Made by a program: the position numbers and the translations under genes. 64,000 nucleotides of DNA from positions 25,447 to 89,446 of the forward strand of contig CAZYWZ010000010.1 in NCBI GenBank assembly GCA_964651705.1, written 5' to 3'. Source of the DNA: JADLBR01 sp964651705. Lineage in GTDB: Bacteria > Verrucomicrobiota > Verrucomicrobiia > JADLBR01. The notes beneath the pieces are model-generated. The model had not been told where the DNA came from and ran no database searches. It saw only the letters and a list, made by a program, of their open reading frames with translations. Below, piece by piece: positions 45,141 through 53,238 of the stretch (the stretch's first letter is position 1; each line of letters opens with the position of its first letter).

Positions 45141-45346
45141 GTAGCCCCTCCGGTTACGGAGGGGCCGCGGCGGGGGTCCACGGCCTGGCGGCCGTGGCTA
45201 CGCCTGGAATTTTCGAGTCAGCCCCACCCGCGGGGCGGGGACGCGCCGCGTCATTCATGTGGAAACTTCGCGTCCATCGTAGCCGCCGACGTGAGGAGGC
45301 GGTGGTACCAAGCGGCTCGAATTCGCCTCCTCACGTCGGCGGCTAC
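45141..45346. repeat. Composite palindromic repeat: paired units plus 23-base inverted repeat
   Basis: At 45141-45201 an outer GTAGCC...GGCTAC pair encloses two perfect hairpins, CCCCTCCG-GTTA-CGGAGGGG (45145-45164) and CCACGGCC-TGGC-GGCCGTGG (45178-45197). The border ATTTTCGAGTCAG follows at 45209-45221, then a conserved block to about 45270 (GTCATTCATGTGGAAACTTCG). A perfect 23-base inverted repeat then starts GTAGCCGCC (45279-45301 and 45324-45346). These occupy most of the 415-base spacer 45033-45448; no gene was seen there. Confidence 0.85.
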
Positions 45347-45448
45347 CAAAGCGGTCGCAAGTGTCTTATTTTCAGCTTATTAACTGAACCATGCCCGTTA
45401 TCCGCGGTTTGAAGTTTCTGGCTAGATCAGGGATGATCTCCTACCCGC

Positions 45449-46111
45449 TCAAGGCTGCGACGTGTCCTGGCGCGTCGCCTCCTCGTCGTCCTCTGCTTCC
45501 TTCTCCCAAGGCACGAGCCACTTGTATATCGTGTGGTGGTTGTCCTCGTAATCCTCGAAGACCTCCTCGCCCTCGACCGTCATGCTCTCGGTCTGGACCG
45601 GCTTGGCGCCCTTCATGTCGAAATCGTGCGATAGGATGCGCGAGCCCGGCTTCAGCTTGGCCAATTGCGGCATCAGCTTCACGTTGAGCGAGGGCAACAG
45701 GTACAGGGTCACCACGTTGGCCGGGGTCAGGTCCACCGTGAACACATCGGCCTGCCGGATGGTGACGAGGTGCTCGACCCCGTTGGATTTCACGCTGGCC
45801 AGCGACTCTTCCACGCGCTTCGGGTCCAGGTCGAAGCCCATCGCCTTGATCCCGTAGCGCCTCGCCGCGGTCACCACGATCCTGCCATCGCCACAGCCCA
45901 GATCATATAGGACATCGCCGGGCCGGATGTCCGCCATCGATAGCATCTTGTCCACCACGGCCTGCGGCGTCGGCACGAATTGCACGTCGAGTCTCGGCTT
46001 CTCCTCCTCGACCCCGGCCGCCGCCCCATCGGTCTCCGCCCACAGCGACGCACCCGCGCCCACGACCAACAGCCACCCGATGTATAGCCAAACGCACCTA
46101 CGAACGCCCAT
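45449..46111 (-). CDS. Exported class I methyltransferase-like protein
   Basis: A 220-residue protein. A signal peptide or anchor (YIGWLLVVGAGASLWAE) precedes a Rossmann methyltransferase domain: FVPTPQAVVDKML, motif I VLYDLGCGDGRIVV near residue 66, FDLDP, and later VVTLYLLPSLN. The end is acidic. A SAM-binding fold outside the cytoplasm is odd, since SAM is not expected there; the protein may be anchored facing inward or may have another role. Similar exported proteins occur in Planctomycetes and Verrucomicrobia. It stands alone. Confidence 0.75.
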   Translation of the reverse strand: MGVRRCVWLYIGWLLVVGAGASLWAETDGAAAGVEEEKPRLDVQFVPTPQAVVDKMLSMADIRPGDVLYDLGCGDGRIVVTAARRYGIKAMGFDLDPKRVEESLASVKSNGVEHLVTIRQADVFTVDLTPANVVTLYLLPSLNVKLMPQLAKLKPGSRILSHDFDMKGAKPVQTESMTVEGEEVFEDYEDNHHTIYKWLVPWEKEAEDDEEATRQDTSQP

Positions 46112-46240
46112 GGCCAGAAGATAGCAGGAGTTGCCGCCTCGTTCATTGGAAAACTTGCGCGGTGCACCCGCGTGGCTGATTCAAGGCTCTGGCCATCGCC
46201 GCCGCCCGAGGGCGACGCGTCATCTAAATAAAAACGTCCC

Positions 46241-46301
46241 GTCGTGGCGCATCCATGCTTGCCTGCGGCGGCGGCCCTGAGCGAAAGGGGGCAGACGACG
46301 C
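46241..46301. repeat. Dispersed repeat (copy one) upstream of ACT gene
   Basis: This block shares long words with 63739-63797: CGTGGCGCA, GCCTGCGGCG, GGCCCTGAGCGA and GGCAGACGAC, in the same order and spacing. It lies directly before the ACT-domain gene. Frames across it have no protein-like signal. Confidence 0.7.
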
Positions 46302-46344
46302 GATTTTCCTCGCGGGCACGCGGGGCGGGGCTACCAATACCCCC

Positions 46345-46881
46345 ATGGACCGCTCCCTCGTCATGACGCTGATCGGCCCGGACAAGCCGGGCCTCGTGGG
46401 CTCGATCGCGGCCGCGGTCGCCGACCACGGCGGCAACTGGGAAGAGAGCCGCATGTCGCACCTCGGCGGGCAGTTCGCCGGCATCCTGCGGGCGCGCGTC
46501 TCCGCCCAAAAGGAGGCCGCCCTGCTCGGCGCCCTGCGCGCCCTGGAGTCCCAAGGCCTGCATCTGGTCCTGCATCCCGAGGTGGCATCCCCCAAGATCC
46601 CCGGCGAGGAACTCGTCAGCATGGAGATCGTCGGCCTCGATCGGCCCGGCATCGTCAGCCAGATCTCGGCCGCCCTGGCGCGCCGCGGCGTCAACGTGGA
46701 GGAACTCGACACCGAGTGCGCCGCCGCCCCGATGTCGGGCGAGGTCATGTTCCACGCCAGCGCCAAACTGCGCCTCCCCAAGGGCTGCGGCCTCTCCGAT
46801 GTCCGGGACGACCTCGCCGCGATCGCCGCCGACCTCATGGTCGAGGTGAAGATCGAGCCACCTCAAGCGCGCAAGGCCTGA
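46345..46881 (+). CDS. Tandem ACT-domain regulator, GcvR-like
   Basis: A 178-residue cytosolic protein made of two ACT domains (~1-80 and ~90-178). Each starts with the ligand-loop phrase GPDKPGLV or GLDRPGIV, as in the glycine-cleavage repressor GcvR. It probably senses glycine or another amino acid and modulates a partner regulator. The frame begins at 46255, but the first 30 codons fall in a repeat, so ATG 46345 is used. Its last 19 bases overlap the end of the convergent zinc-cluster gene. Confidence 0.85.
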   Translation: MDRSLVMTLIGPDKPGLVGSIAAAVADHGGNWEESRMSHLGGQFAGILRARVSAQKEAALLGALRALESQGLHLVLHPEVASPKIPGEELVSMEIVGLDRPGIVSQISAALARRGVNVEELDTECAAAPMSGEVMFHASAKLRLPKGCGLSDVRDDLAAIAADLMVEVKIEPPQARKA

Positions 46882-48986
46882 TCCAGTTCGTCGATCACGG
46901 TCTTGAGCATCGCGAGCATGATCACCGTGGCCTGGCCCGACGGCGGCGGGCGGTTGGCCTCGCCCTGGATCGCGCTCGTGATCTGCCCCATGAGCAGGGC
47001 CAAGACCTCCGGCTGGCGGCTATCCCGGAGAAACTCCCGGCCCATCGCGTCCGGGCCACGGGAGAAGCACGCCTTGAATCGCCTCGCGTTCTCCACGAAG
47101 TCCGACGCCATGCCATCGTAATCTAGGGAAGGCGGACGACAGCCGGGCGGCACGAAAATGAACCACGCGCTCACCAGCGTGACCATGAATAGCCCGCGCT
47201 CGTCCTCGGACATCTCTTCGATGACCCCAGTGTCCTCGACGAAGCCGATGATCTCATCTCCGGCGATCTCGAATGCTTCCAGGCCCGCGTCGCCCCGCGT
47301 CAATTCCAAGGCTCGCTGGATGCGCTCGTCGGCCTCCTCGAAGCTGATGTGGCCCTCGGGAAGCTCCGGCGGCAGGCGGAGGCCGGAATAGTCGGGGGGC
47401 TCCCAGTCTTCCCCACCCTGCTCGGCGAACTCGTCGTAAATCGGAAACTCGCCTTCATGCCCGTCATCCCCGGCCTCTGGCGGATGACGGCGGGGCGGCG
47501 GCTCAAAATCGATCTCGTGGAGGCCGAGTTCGCGGACGAGCCAGTTGATGTCGTCGGCCCGACCCGAGCGAAGGTTCTCCTCGTCCTGGGACTTGACGCG
47601 GTCTTTGACGAGTTGGATGAGCCTTGGCCGCAGCAGCATGTCGCCGACGGCCTCGCGCGGCGTCTTGCCCCCTAGCGCCGGGATTGCCTGGTCGGGGAAG
47701 GCGCGGTTGCTCGCCTCGAACATCGCGGCGCGCATCGCCCCCGGCGACAGCGGTGGATCGCTTTGCTCGACTCGAGAAGTCTGCAGGGCGACGCGCGCGG
47801 AATCCTGCAACAATCGCGGCGGCACCAGCGAGGGATCGCCCTTGGGGCTCCCGCCTCCCAGCCTCGCGCCAAGGTCATCGATCCGCTCGGCCACGAACCG
47901 GACGCGGGAGCCCATCCGTTTTTCAAACAACGCGCGGAACTTGGCCATCCTTTCCCGCCCCATGGCCTCGATCCGCCAGCCATGGGGTCCCATGAGGATG
48001 CGCCCCAGCACGGGATGGCCCCCCTCCGGCGTGGCGCCAGCCGTCGCCTCGTCGTCATCGAACCAGACCCGCGCCTCTTCGAAGCCATCGGCCCTTTCGT
48101 CTCGATCGAGGTCGTCGGGCTCCACGCGCGCGCCCCGATCCAGCGCGGCCCGGCACCGCCCGGGCGTCTCGGCCAGCTCGTACACAGCCTTGCCAAAGTG
48201 ACAGTCGGACTCCTCGATCATCTTCCGGCGGCGCGCGTCCAGCGTCGAGGTGTAGCTCTCATCGAAGCGCTTGAAATTCGCCGCCAGCCACCCGCGCAAG
48301 CCCGCGGTGTCGGGCGGCGCCCCGAGGTGCCGCGCCTGCTCGACCACCACCTCGCCGGGGTCCAGATCCCCCATCCCTGCGATCATGATCCCCATGCCGC
48401 TCAGCCTCCAGTGGTCGGGCATGGGATAGATCCACGTCAGCATCGACGTGAACCGCGACGCCCGCGACGCGAAGGACCGGTCCCGGACGCGCAGGGGCAC
48501 CGCATCCCGGCCGTCCAGCATGTCGATGGCCTCGACAAATTCGCCATCCAGCACGCGGTGCACCTCGATGGCCGCGACCCGCATGCGCATCATGCCACGC
48601 ACCACCACGCGCGAGTCATTCTTAAGGCCCGGAAAACCCGCGCGCTCCCAACGCTCCGCGCTCGTGAGCCCCTCCCCATCCCGCCGAAACAACAGCGCCG
48701 CCACGACCTCCGCGTGCAGTCCGAGCCCCCTGTCTCCGGAAGCCATCGGCCAAGCGACCGCCGGCGCACCCCCGCGCACCGGATCGCCATGGACCAGCCA
48801 CGCCACGGTCGCACGCTCGACCTCGGCCTCGACCTCGAGCTGATGGTCATAATTCTGCGAGCCAAACGGGTTGTGAGAGCAATCCGCCGGACACGCGTAG
48901 GCCGCGTTGCGCTTCTCCCCACACTCGCCAGAGCTGATCTCCCGGCCCGCCGCCGGACACTGCCGCCTCTTCCCGTGCTTGCCCAT
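46863..48986 (-). CDS. Zinc-cluster protein of unknown function
   Basis: A 707-residue cytosolic protein. The N-terminus has four cysteines, C10, C22, C32 and C36, in KRRQCPAAGREISSG, ECGEK and ACPADCSHNPF, a probable zinc site. A later segment, PALGGKTPREAV (~440), is a motif also seen near antitoxin-like or SEC-C-type domains. The remainder is helical and acidic with no known catalytic motif. The ATG at 48986 is preceded by GGAGA; a GTG lies at 49001. I recall such proteins in Verrucomicrobiota, but their function is not known to me. Confidence 0.6.
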   Translation of the reverse strand: MGKHGKRRQCPAAGREISSGECGEKRNAAYACPADCSHNPFGSQNYDHQLEVEAEVERATVAWLVHGDPVRGGAPAVAWPMASGDRGLGLHAEVVAALLFRRDGEGLTSAERWERAGFPGLKNDSRVVVRGMMRMRVAAIEVHRVLDGEFVEAIDMLDGRDAVPLRVRDRSFASRASRFTSMLTWIYPMPDHWRLSGMGIMIAGMGDLDPGEVVVEQARHLGAPPDTAGLRGWLAANFKRFDESYTSTLDARRRKMIEESDCHFGKAVYELAETPGRCRAALDRGARVEPDDLDRDERADGFEEARVWFDDDEATAGATPEGGHPVLGRILMGPHGWRIEAMGRERMAKFRALFEKRMGSRVRFVAERIDDLGARLGGGSPKGDPSLVPPRLLQDSARVALQTSRVEQSDPPLSPGAMRAAMFEASNRAFPDQAIPALGGKTPREAVGDMLLRPRLIQLVKDRVKSQDEENLRSGRADDINWLVRELGLHEIDFEPPPRRHPPEAGDDGHEGEFPIYDEFAEQGGEDWEPPDYSGLRLPPELPEGHISFEEADERIQRALELTRGDAGLEAFEIAGDEIIGFVEDTGVIEEMSEDERGLFMVTLVSAWFIFVPPGCRPPSLDYDGMASDFVENARRFKACFSRGPDAMGREFLRDSRQPEVLALLMGQITSAIQGEANRPPPSGQATVIMLAMLKTVIDELDQALRA

Positions 48987-49094
48987 CGTTCTCCGCCACA
49001 CGTTGCGCGAACCGGGGCCCCAAACAACCCCAAAGCGAACCGTTAGCCCGCATTGCTAACAAGCTCGTTGCCAGCAAGGAGGGCGCGCTTCCGG

Positions 49095-49128
49095 TGTAGC
49101 CGCGAGCCGCCTGCCCGCCTTTGGCGGG
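49095..49128. repeat. Single hairpin unit with TGTAGCC border
   Basis: TGTAGCC (49095-49101) is followed by the perfect hairpin CCCGCC-TTT-GGCGGG (49114-49128). It lies about 45 bases beyond the stop of the minus-strand gene at 49174 and could act as its terminator, although no T-run follows. It matches the border-plus-stem pattern of the larger palindromic elements. Confidence 0.5.
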
Positions 49129-49173
49129 TGAGCGAGCGGGGACCCATCCGCGCAGAATCCGCCGCGGCAGAAC

Positions 49174-50163
49174 CTACCCCATCCACTCGCGGGGCCGGCC
49201 GGCCTTCTGAACGGCCGCGAACGCGTCGAGCGCGACGTCGCAGTTCTCCTGCAACTGGAAGTCGAACATCCCGACGCAGATGAAGTCGGCACCGTTCTCG
49301 AAGGCCCACTTGAAGGCGCGCTTCGGGTGGATCGCCCCGGCGGCCAGGGTCTTGAACGCAATCCACGGCGCCTTGAGGCCCTTCATGAACTCGATCGTGC
49401 CCGGCGCGTCGGTGCACCACATGTTGTCGTGGTGCTTGCCATGCTCGGCCTTGTTGCCGCTGACCTCGTCGAACTCGGCGCGATTTTCCTGCGGGGTCGC
49501 GGACCAGTAATCGTCGCGGTGCAGGGTCTTCATCCAAAAATCCGGCTCCAGGCCCGCCGCCACGCACTCCTTGATGGTGTCCAGGCTGTGCGCCCCGATG
49601 CCCGCCGGCTTCTTCGCCGCCCGGATCACGTTCAACGCCTTGTCGATCTCGTCGATCCGCCCGTCGCGCACCATGATGTCCGCCAGCCCGCCCTGCACGT
49701 AGAGCATCGCAGCCCCGCCCTCCAGCGACTTGTTCACCCCGGCGATCACGTCACCGCGCAACGCGCAGTCCGAGATCCACTGGATCTTGCCTCCGGCCTT
49801 CTTCCAATACTCGTTGATCACGCGGTCCGCCGAGGGATTGCCCAGCAGCATGTTGATCCCGCGCGCCTCCGCCATCCGCAACGTCTCGAACACCTTCTCG
49901 TCGGTGTGGTACGCCTTCACCAGCGGCGACACGTAGATCAGATCCCGGCTGTGCGCCCAGCCGCCGATCAGATTGCCACCGCAGATCACCCGGCTCACCT
50001 CCATCCCCGCGATCTTCCCCTTCGGGATCTGCGCCCCTCCCGCCGCCGCCGGCCCCTCCGCCCGCGCCAGCAAATGCCGCTCCTCGAAACTCGCCACCCC
50101 GATCGCCGCCCCAGATGCCATCAGCCCCTTGCTCAAAAATTGCCGCCTGCCAATCCCGTCCAT
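49174..50163 (-). CDS. Tat-exported aldo/keto-reductase-like protein
   Basis: A 329-residue protein with a twin-arginine signal, GRRQFLSKGLMASGAA, near residues 5-20. The body resembles the aldo/keto-reductase TIM barrel: MEVSRVICGGNLIGGW at the first strand, then VFETLRMAEARGINMLL. A usual AKR catalytic tetrad with Tyr is not obvious, so it may be an inactive or divergent member. Export by Tat suggests folding, possibly with a cofactor, before transport. The ATG at 50163 has a strong GGAGGT. It is divergent from the PfkB kinase. Confidence 0.7.
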   Translation of the reverse strand: MDGIGRRQFLSKGLMASGAAIGVASFEERHLLARAEGPAAAGGAQIPKGKIAGMEVSRVICGGNLIGGWAHSRDLIYVSPLVKAYHTDEKVFETLRMAEARGINMLLGNPSADRVINEYWKKAGGKIQWISDCALRGDVIAGVNKSLEGGAAMLYVQGGLADIMVRDGRIDEIDKALNVIRAAKKPAGIGAHSLDTIKECVAAGLEPDFWMKTLHRDDYWSATPQENRAEFDEVSGNKAEHGKHHDNMWCTDAPGTIEFMKGLKAPWIAFKTLAAGAIHPKRAFKWAFENGADFICVGMFDFQLQENCDVALDAFAAVQKAGRPREWMG

Positions 50164-50309
50164 CGCAACACCTCCTGCTTCAGATCCCTTTATCGTAAAA
50201 TCTGACCAATTAATACTGGCGCCCACCGCCAACCGCGCAAGGGATTTTTGGACCGCAGAAATCGCGCTTGCAGTCCGCCCCGATTTCATGGACACTTTGT
50301 ATTGTTACT

Positions 50310-50324
50310 GAACGAATGTCGTTC
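50310..50324. promoter_or_regulatory. Palindrome in divergent promoter region, possible operator
   Basis: GAACGA-ATG-TCGTTC is a perfect six-base inverted repeat with a three-base centre, 25 bases upstream of the kinase ATG and 10 bases before its CAGGAG site. It lies in the spacer between two divergent genes, where a repressor of either gene could bind. No assigned regulator lies nearby. Confidence 0.4.
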
Positions 50325-50348
50325 GGGGCGCAAACAGGAGACGCGGTC

Positions 50349-51428
50349 ATGGCTGGATTGAAGGTGAGGGCGGACGGGGAATTCGATTTGGTGTCGCTGG
50401 GGGGGTTGGTGCACCGGCTGGATCCGGGGCTGATCCCGTTTCGGAAGGCGACGGGGTGCCAGATTCACGTGAGCGGCGGGGAATTCAATGTGGCGGCGAA
50501 CCTGTCGGACTGTTTTCGGATGCGGACGGGGATCGCGTCGGCGATGGTGGATTACCCGATCGGGGATCTGATTGCGGAGCGGGTGCGGGCGATGGGGGTC
50601 CGCCCGTTCTACAAGCATTTCAAGCACAACGGGGTGAACGGCCCGAACATGGCGACGGTGTACAGCGACCGGGGCCAGGGGGTGCGGGCGCCGGTGGTGT
50701 TCTACAACCGATCGAACGAGGCGGCGGCGCAATTGAAGCCGGGCGATTTTGACTGGGCGGCGATCTTCGGGGCCGGCGTGCGCTGGTTCCACAGTGGCGG
50801 GATCTTCGCGGCGCTGTCGGAGACGACGGGCGAGTTGATCATCGAGGCGATGCAGGCGGCCAAGAAGGCCGGGGCGATCGTGAGCTTCGACCTGAATTTC
50901 CGGGAGAAACTGTGGAACATCTGGGGCGGGCAGAAGAAGGCCGTCGAGGTGGTGGACCGGATCGTGAAGAACTGCGACGTGTTGGTGGGCAACGAGGAAG
51001 ACCTGCAGAAGGGCCTCGGGATCGAGGGCCAGGATGTGGAATCCAAGTCGAAATTGGACCCGAGCGCCTTCTTCGCGATGATCGACAAGGTGGTCGCGAA
51101 GCACCCGCAGGTGAAGGTGGTGGCCACGACGCTGCGGGAGGTGCACTCCACCAACCGGCACACCTGGGGCGCGGTGGCGTGGGTGGACGGCAAGACCCAC
51201 GCGTCGCCGACCTGCGAGTTGGACGTGCTCGACCGGGTGGGCGGCGGCGATGGCTTCGCCTCCGGCCTGTTCTACGGCTTCCTGTCCGGCATGGAACCCG
51301 CCGAGGCGGTCAAGCTCGGCTGGGCGCACGGCGCGCTGCTGACGACGTTCCCGGGCGACACGACGATGGCCACCCTCGAGCAGGTGCAGGCCTTCGCGAA
51401 GGGCGGCTCGGCCCGCATCCAGCGATGA
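50349..51428 (+). CDS. PfkB-family sugar kinase
   Basis: A 359-residue cytosolic kinase. The first PfkB signature GGEFNVAANLSD is near 40 and the second, DVLDRVGGGDGFASGL, near 295, with Asp of GGGDGF as the catalytic base. The closest functional group by text is 2-keto-3-deoxygluconate kinase, but ribokinase-like sugar kinases cannot be excluded. The ATG at 50349 has a CAGGAGA upstream. It is followed after 38 bases by 6-phosphogluconate dehydrogenase, so the pair probably works on gluconate- or pentose-type intermediates. Confidence 0.82.
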   Translation: MAGLKVRADGEFDLVSLGGLVHRLDPGLIPFRKATGCQIHVSGGEFNVAANLSDCFRMRTGIASAMVDYPIGDLIAERVRAMGVRPFYKHFKHNGVNGPNMATVYSDRGQGVRAPVVFYNRSNEAAAQLKPGDFDWAAIFGAGVRWFHSGGIFAALSETTGELIIEAMQAAKKAGAIVSFDLNFREKLWNIWGGQKKAVEVVDRIVKNCDVLVGNEEDLQKGLGIEGQDVESKSKLDPSAFFAMIDKVVAKHPQVKVVATTLREVHSTNRHTWGAVAWVDGKTHASPTCELDVLDRVGGGDGFASGLFYGFLSGMEPAEAVKLGWAHGALLTTFPGDTTMATLEQVQAFAKGGSARIQR

Positions 51429-51466
51429 TCGTGGCAGGTTTAACGCAAGAGAGAAAGGCACAAGAC

Positions 51467-52918
51467 ATGGACAAGGCGGATATCGGATTGGTCGGGTTGG
51501 CGGTGATGGGCGAGAACCTCGTGCTCAACATGGAGAGCAAGGGCTTCTGCGCCGCGGTGTATAACCGCACCGTCGAGAAGGTGGACAACTTCATCAAGGG
51601 CCGCGGCGCGGGCAAGCGCTTCATCGGCTGCCACTCGATCGAGGAGCTGGTCAAGTCGCTGAAATCGCCGCGCAAGATCATGCTGATGGTCAAGGCCGGC
51701 AAGCCCGTGGACGAGTTCATCGACCTGCTGGTGCCGCACCTCGACAAGGGCGACATCATCATCGATGGCGGCAACTCGCACTTCCCCGACAGCATCCGCC
51801 GGACCAAGCACCTCGAGTCCAAGGGGCTGCTCTTCATAGGCACCGGCGTCTCCGGAGGCGAGGAGGGCGCGCTGCTCGGCCCATCGATCATGCCCGGCGG
51901 CTCGGCCGCCGCGTGGCCACACGTCAAGCCGATCTTCCAGGCGATCGCCGCGAAAGTCGCCGATGGCACCCCCTGCTGCGACTGGGTCGGCAACGACGGC
52001 GCGGGCCACTTCGTCAAGATGGTCCACAACGGCATCGAGTACGGCGACATGCAGCTCATCTGCGAGGCCTATCAGATCATGCGCGACCTCCTCGGCATGA
52101 GCGCCCCCGAGATGCACGAGGTCTTCAAGGGCTGGAACGCGCGCGAGCTGGATAGCTACCTCATCGAGATCACCCGCGACATCCTCGCCTACAGGGACGC
52201 CGACGGCGCCCCGCTGGTGGATAAGATATTGGACACCGCGGGCCAGAAAGGCACCGGCAAGTGGACCAGCGTCTCGGCGCTGGACCTCGGCATCCCGCTG
52301 ACCCTGATCAGCGAGGCGGTCTACGCCCGATGCCTCTCCGCGGTCAAGGACGAGCGCGTCGCCGCCTCCGAGGTGCTCCGCGGGCCGAAACCCGCGTTCT
52401 CAGGAGACCGCGCCGCGTTCCTCAAGGACCTCGAGCGCGCGCTCTACGCCTCCAAGATCGTCTCGTACGCGCAGGGCTTCGCCCTGATGCGCGCCGCCGC
52501 GGAGGAGCACAAGTGGGACCTCAAGTACGGCGGCATCGCCCTGCTCTGGCGCGGCGGCTGCATCATCCGCTCGGTCTTCCTCGGCAAGATCAAGGAGGCC
52601 TTCGACACGAACCCGGCCCTCCCCAACCTCCTGCTGGACCCGTTCTTCAAGGAGAAGATCGAGGCCTCGCAGGAGGCGTGGCGCCGCGTCATCGCGACCG
52701 CCATCACCAACGGCATCTGGGTCCCCGCCTTCGCCACCGCGCTGAATTACTTCGACGGCTACCGCGCCGCGCGCCTGCCCGCCAACCTGCTCCAGGCCCA
52801 GCGGGACTACTTCGGCGCCCACCAGTACGAGCGCACGGACAAGCCCCGCGGCCAGTTCTTCCACACGAACTGGACCGGCCGCGGCGGCGACACCGCATCC
52901 ACCGCGTACGTGGTCTGA
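51467..52918 (+). CDS. gnd: 6-phosphogluconate dehydrogenase, decarboxylating
   Basis: A 483-residue cytosolic enzyme turning 6-phosphogluconate into ribulose-5-phosphate with NADP reduction and CO2 release. The N-terminal Rossmann motif is GLAVMGENL. The substrate site is IIDGGNSHF, GVSGGEEGAL and HFVKMVHNGIEYGDMQLI with the catalytic Lys. The C-terminal tail RGGDTASTAYVV is typical of the full-length dimeric form. Length matches the family (~470-485). The longer frame to 50912 overlaps the kinase and is rejected. It is co-transcribed with the PfkB gene. Confidence 0.97.
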   Translation: MDKADIGLVGLAVMGENLVLNMESKGFCAAVYNRTVEKVDNFIKGRGAGKRFIGCHSIEELVKSLKSPRKIMLMVKAGKPVDEFIDLLVPHLDKGDIIIDGGNSHFPDSIRRTKHLESKGLLFIGTGVSGGEEGALLGPSIMPGGSAAAWPHVKPIFQAIAAKVADGTPCCDWVGNDGAGHFVKMVHNGIEYGDMQLICEAYQIMRDLLGMSAPEMHEVFKGWNARELDSYLIEITRDILAYRDADGAPLVDKILDTAGQKGTGKWTSVSALDLGIPLTLISEAVYARCLSAVKDERVAASEVLRGPKPAFSGDRAAFLKDLERALYASKIVSYAQGFALMRAAAEEHKWDLKYGGIALLWRGGCIIRSVFLGKIKEAFDTNPALPNLLLDPFFKEKIEASQEAWRRVIATAITNGIWVPAFATALNYFDGYRAARLPANLLQAQRDYFGAHQYERTDKPRGQFFHTNWTGRGGDTASTAYVV

Positions 52919-52997
52919 GCCCAGGGAACAGAAACTCCCGCGGGGGCGCGGGGACGCCGAGGGACACTCTGCGCCTTGGCGCGGCTCGCGATGATAG

Positions 52998-53145
52998 CCA
53001 AGGTCGTCAGACCTTGGATGCGAGGCCCGACCCAATCGAGAACGCGCCTCATCATTCCCGAGGAAACTCGACACCCGCTGCCGCCTGACACGGGCGGCCT
53101 ACAGATCTTGTGGGGCGTCTCTGCGAGACGCCAGCGGGGGAGAAG
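52998..53145. repeat. Palindromic element with multiple hairpins
   Basis: Within the 320-base spacer 52919-53238 lie CCAAGGTC-GTCA-GACCTTGG (52998-53017), GCCGCCTG...GGCGGC (53080-53098) and GGCGTCTC-TGC-GAGACGCC (53114-53132). The block 53078-53145 is nearly the reverse complement of 60594-60668, including outer words GCTGCCGCC and GAAGTTTC. No gene was seen in the spacer. Confidence 0.85.
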
Positions 53146-53238
53146 TTTCAGGCCAGCGCCTGATGGGCCACGCCCCGCCGCCGCCGCCACCGCAGGCTTG
53201 TCATCGCCCCTCCCACGTCCCTAGCCTAAAACCTGTTC

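Noticed and set aside
45141..45201. Palindromic units considered as integron attC sites
   Set aside because: No integron integrase or cassette array is visible, and the border word differs from the RYYYAAC-type core of attC sites.
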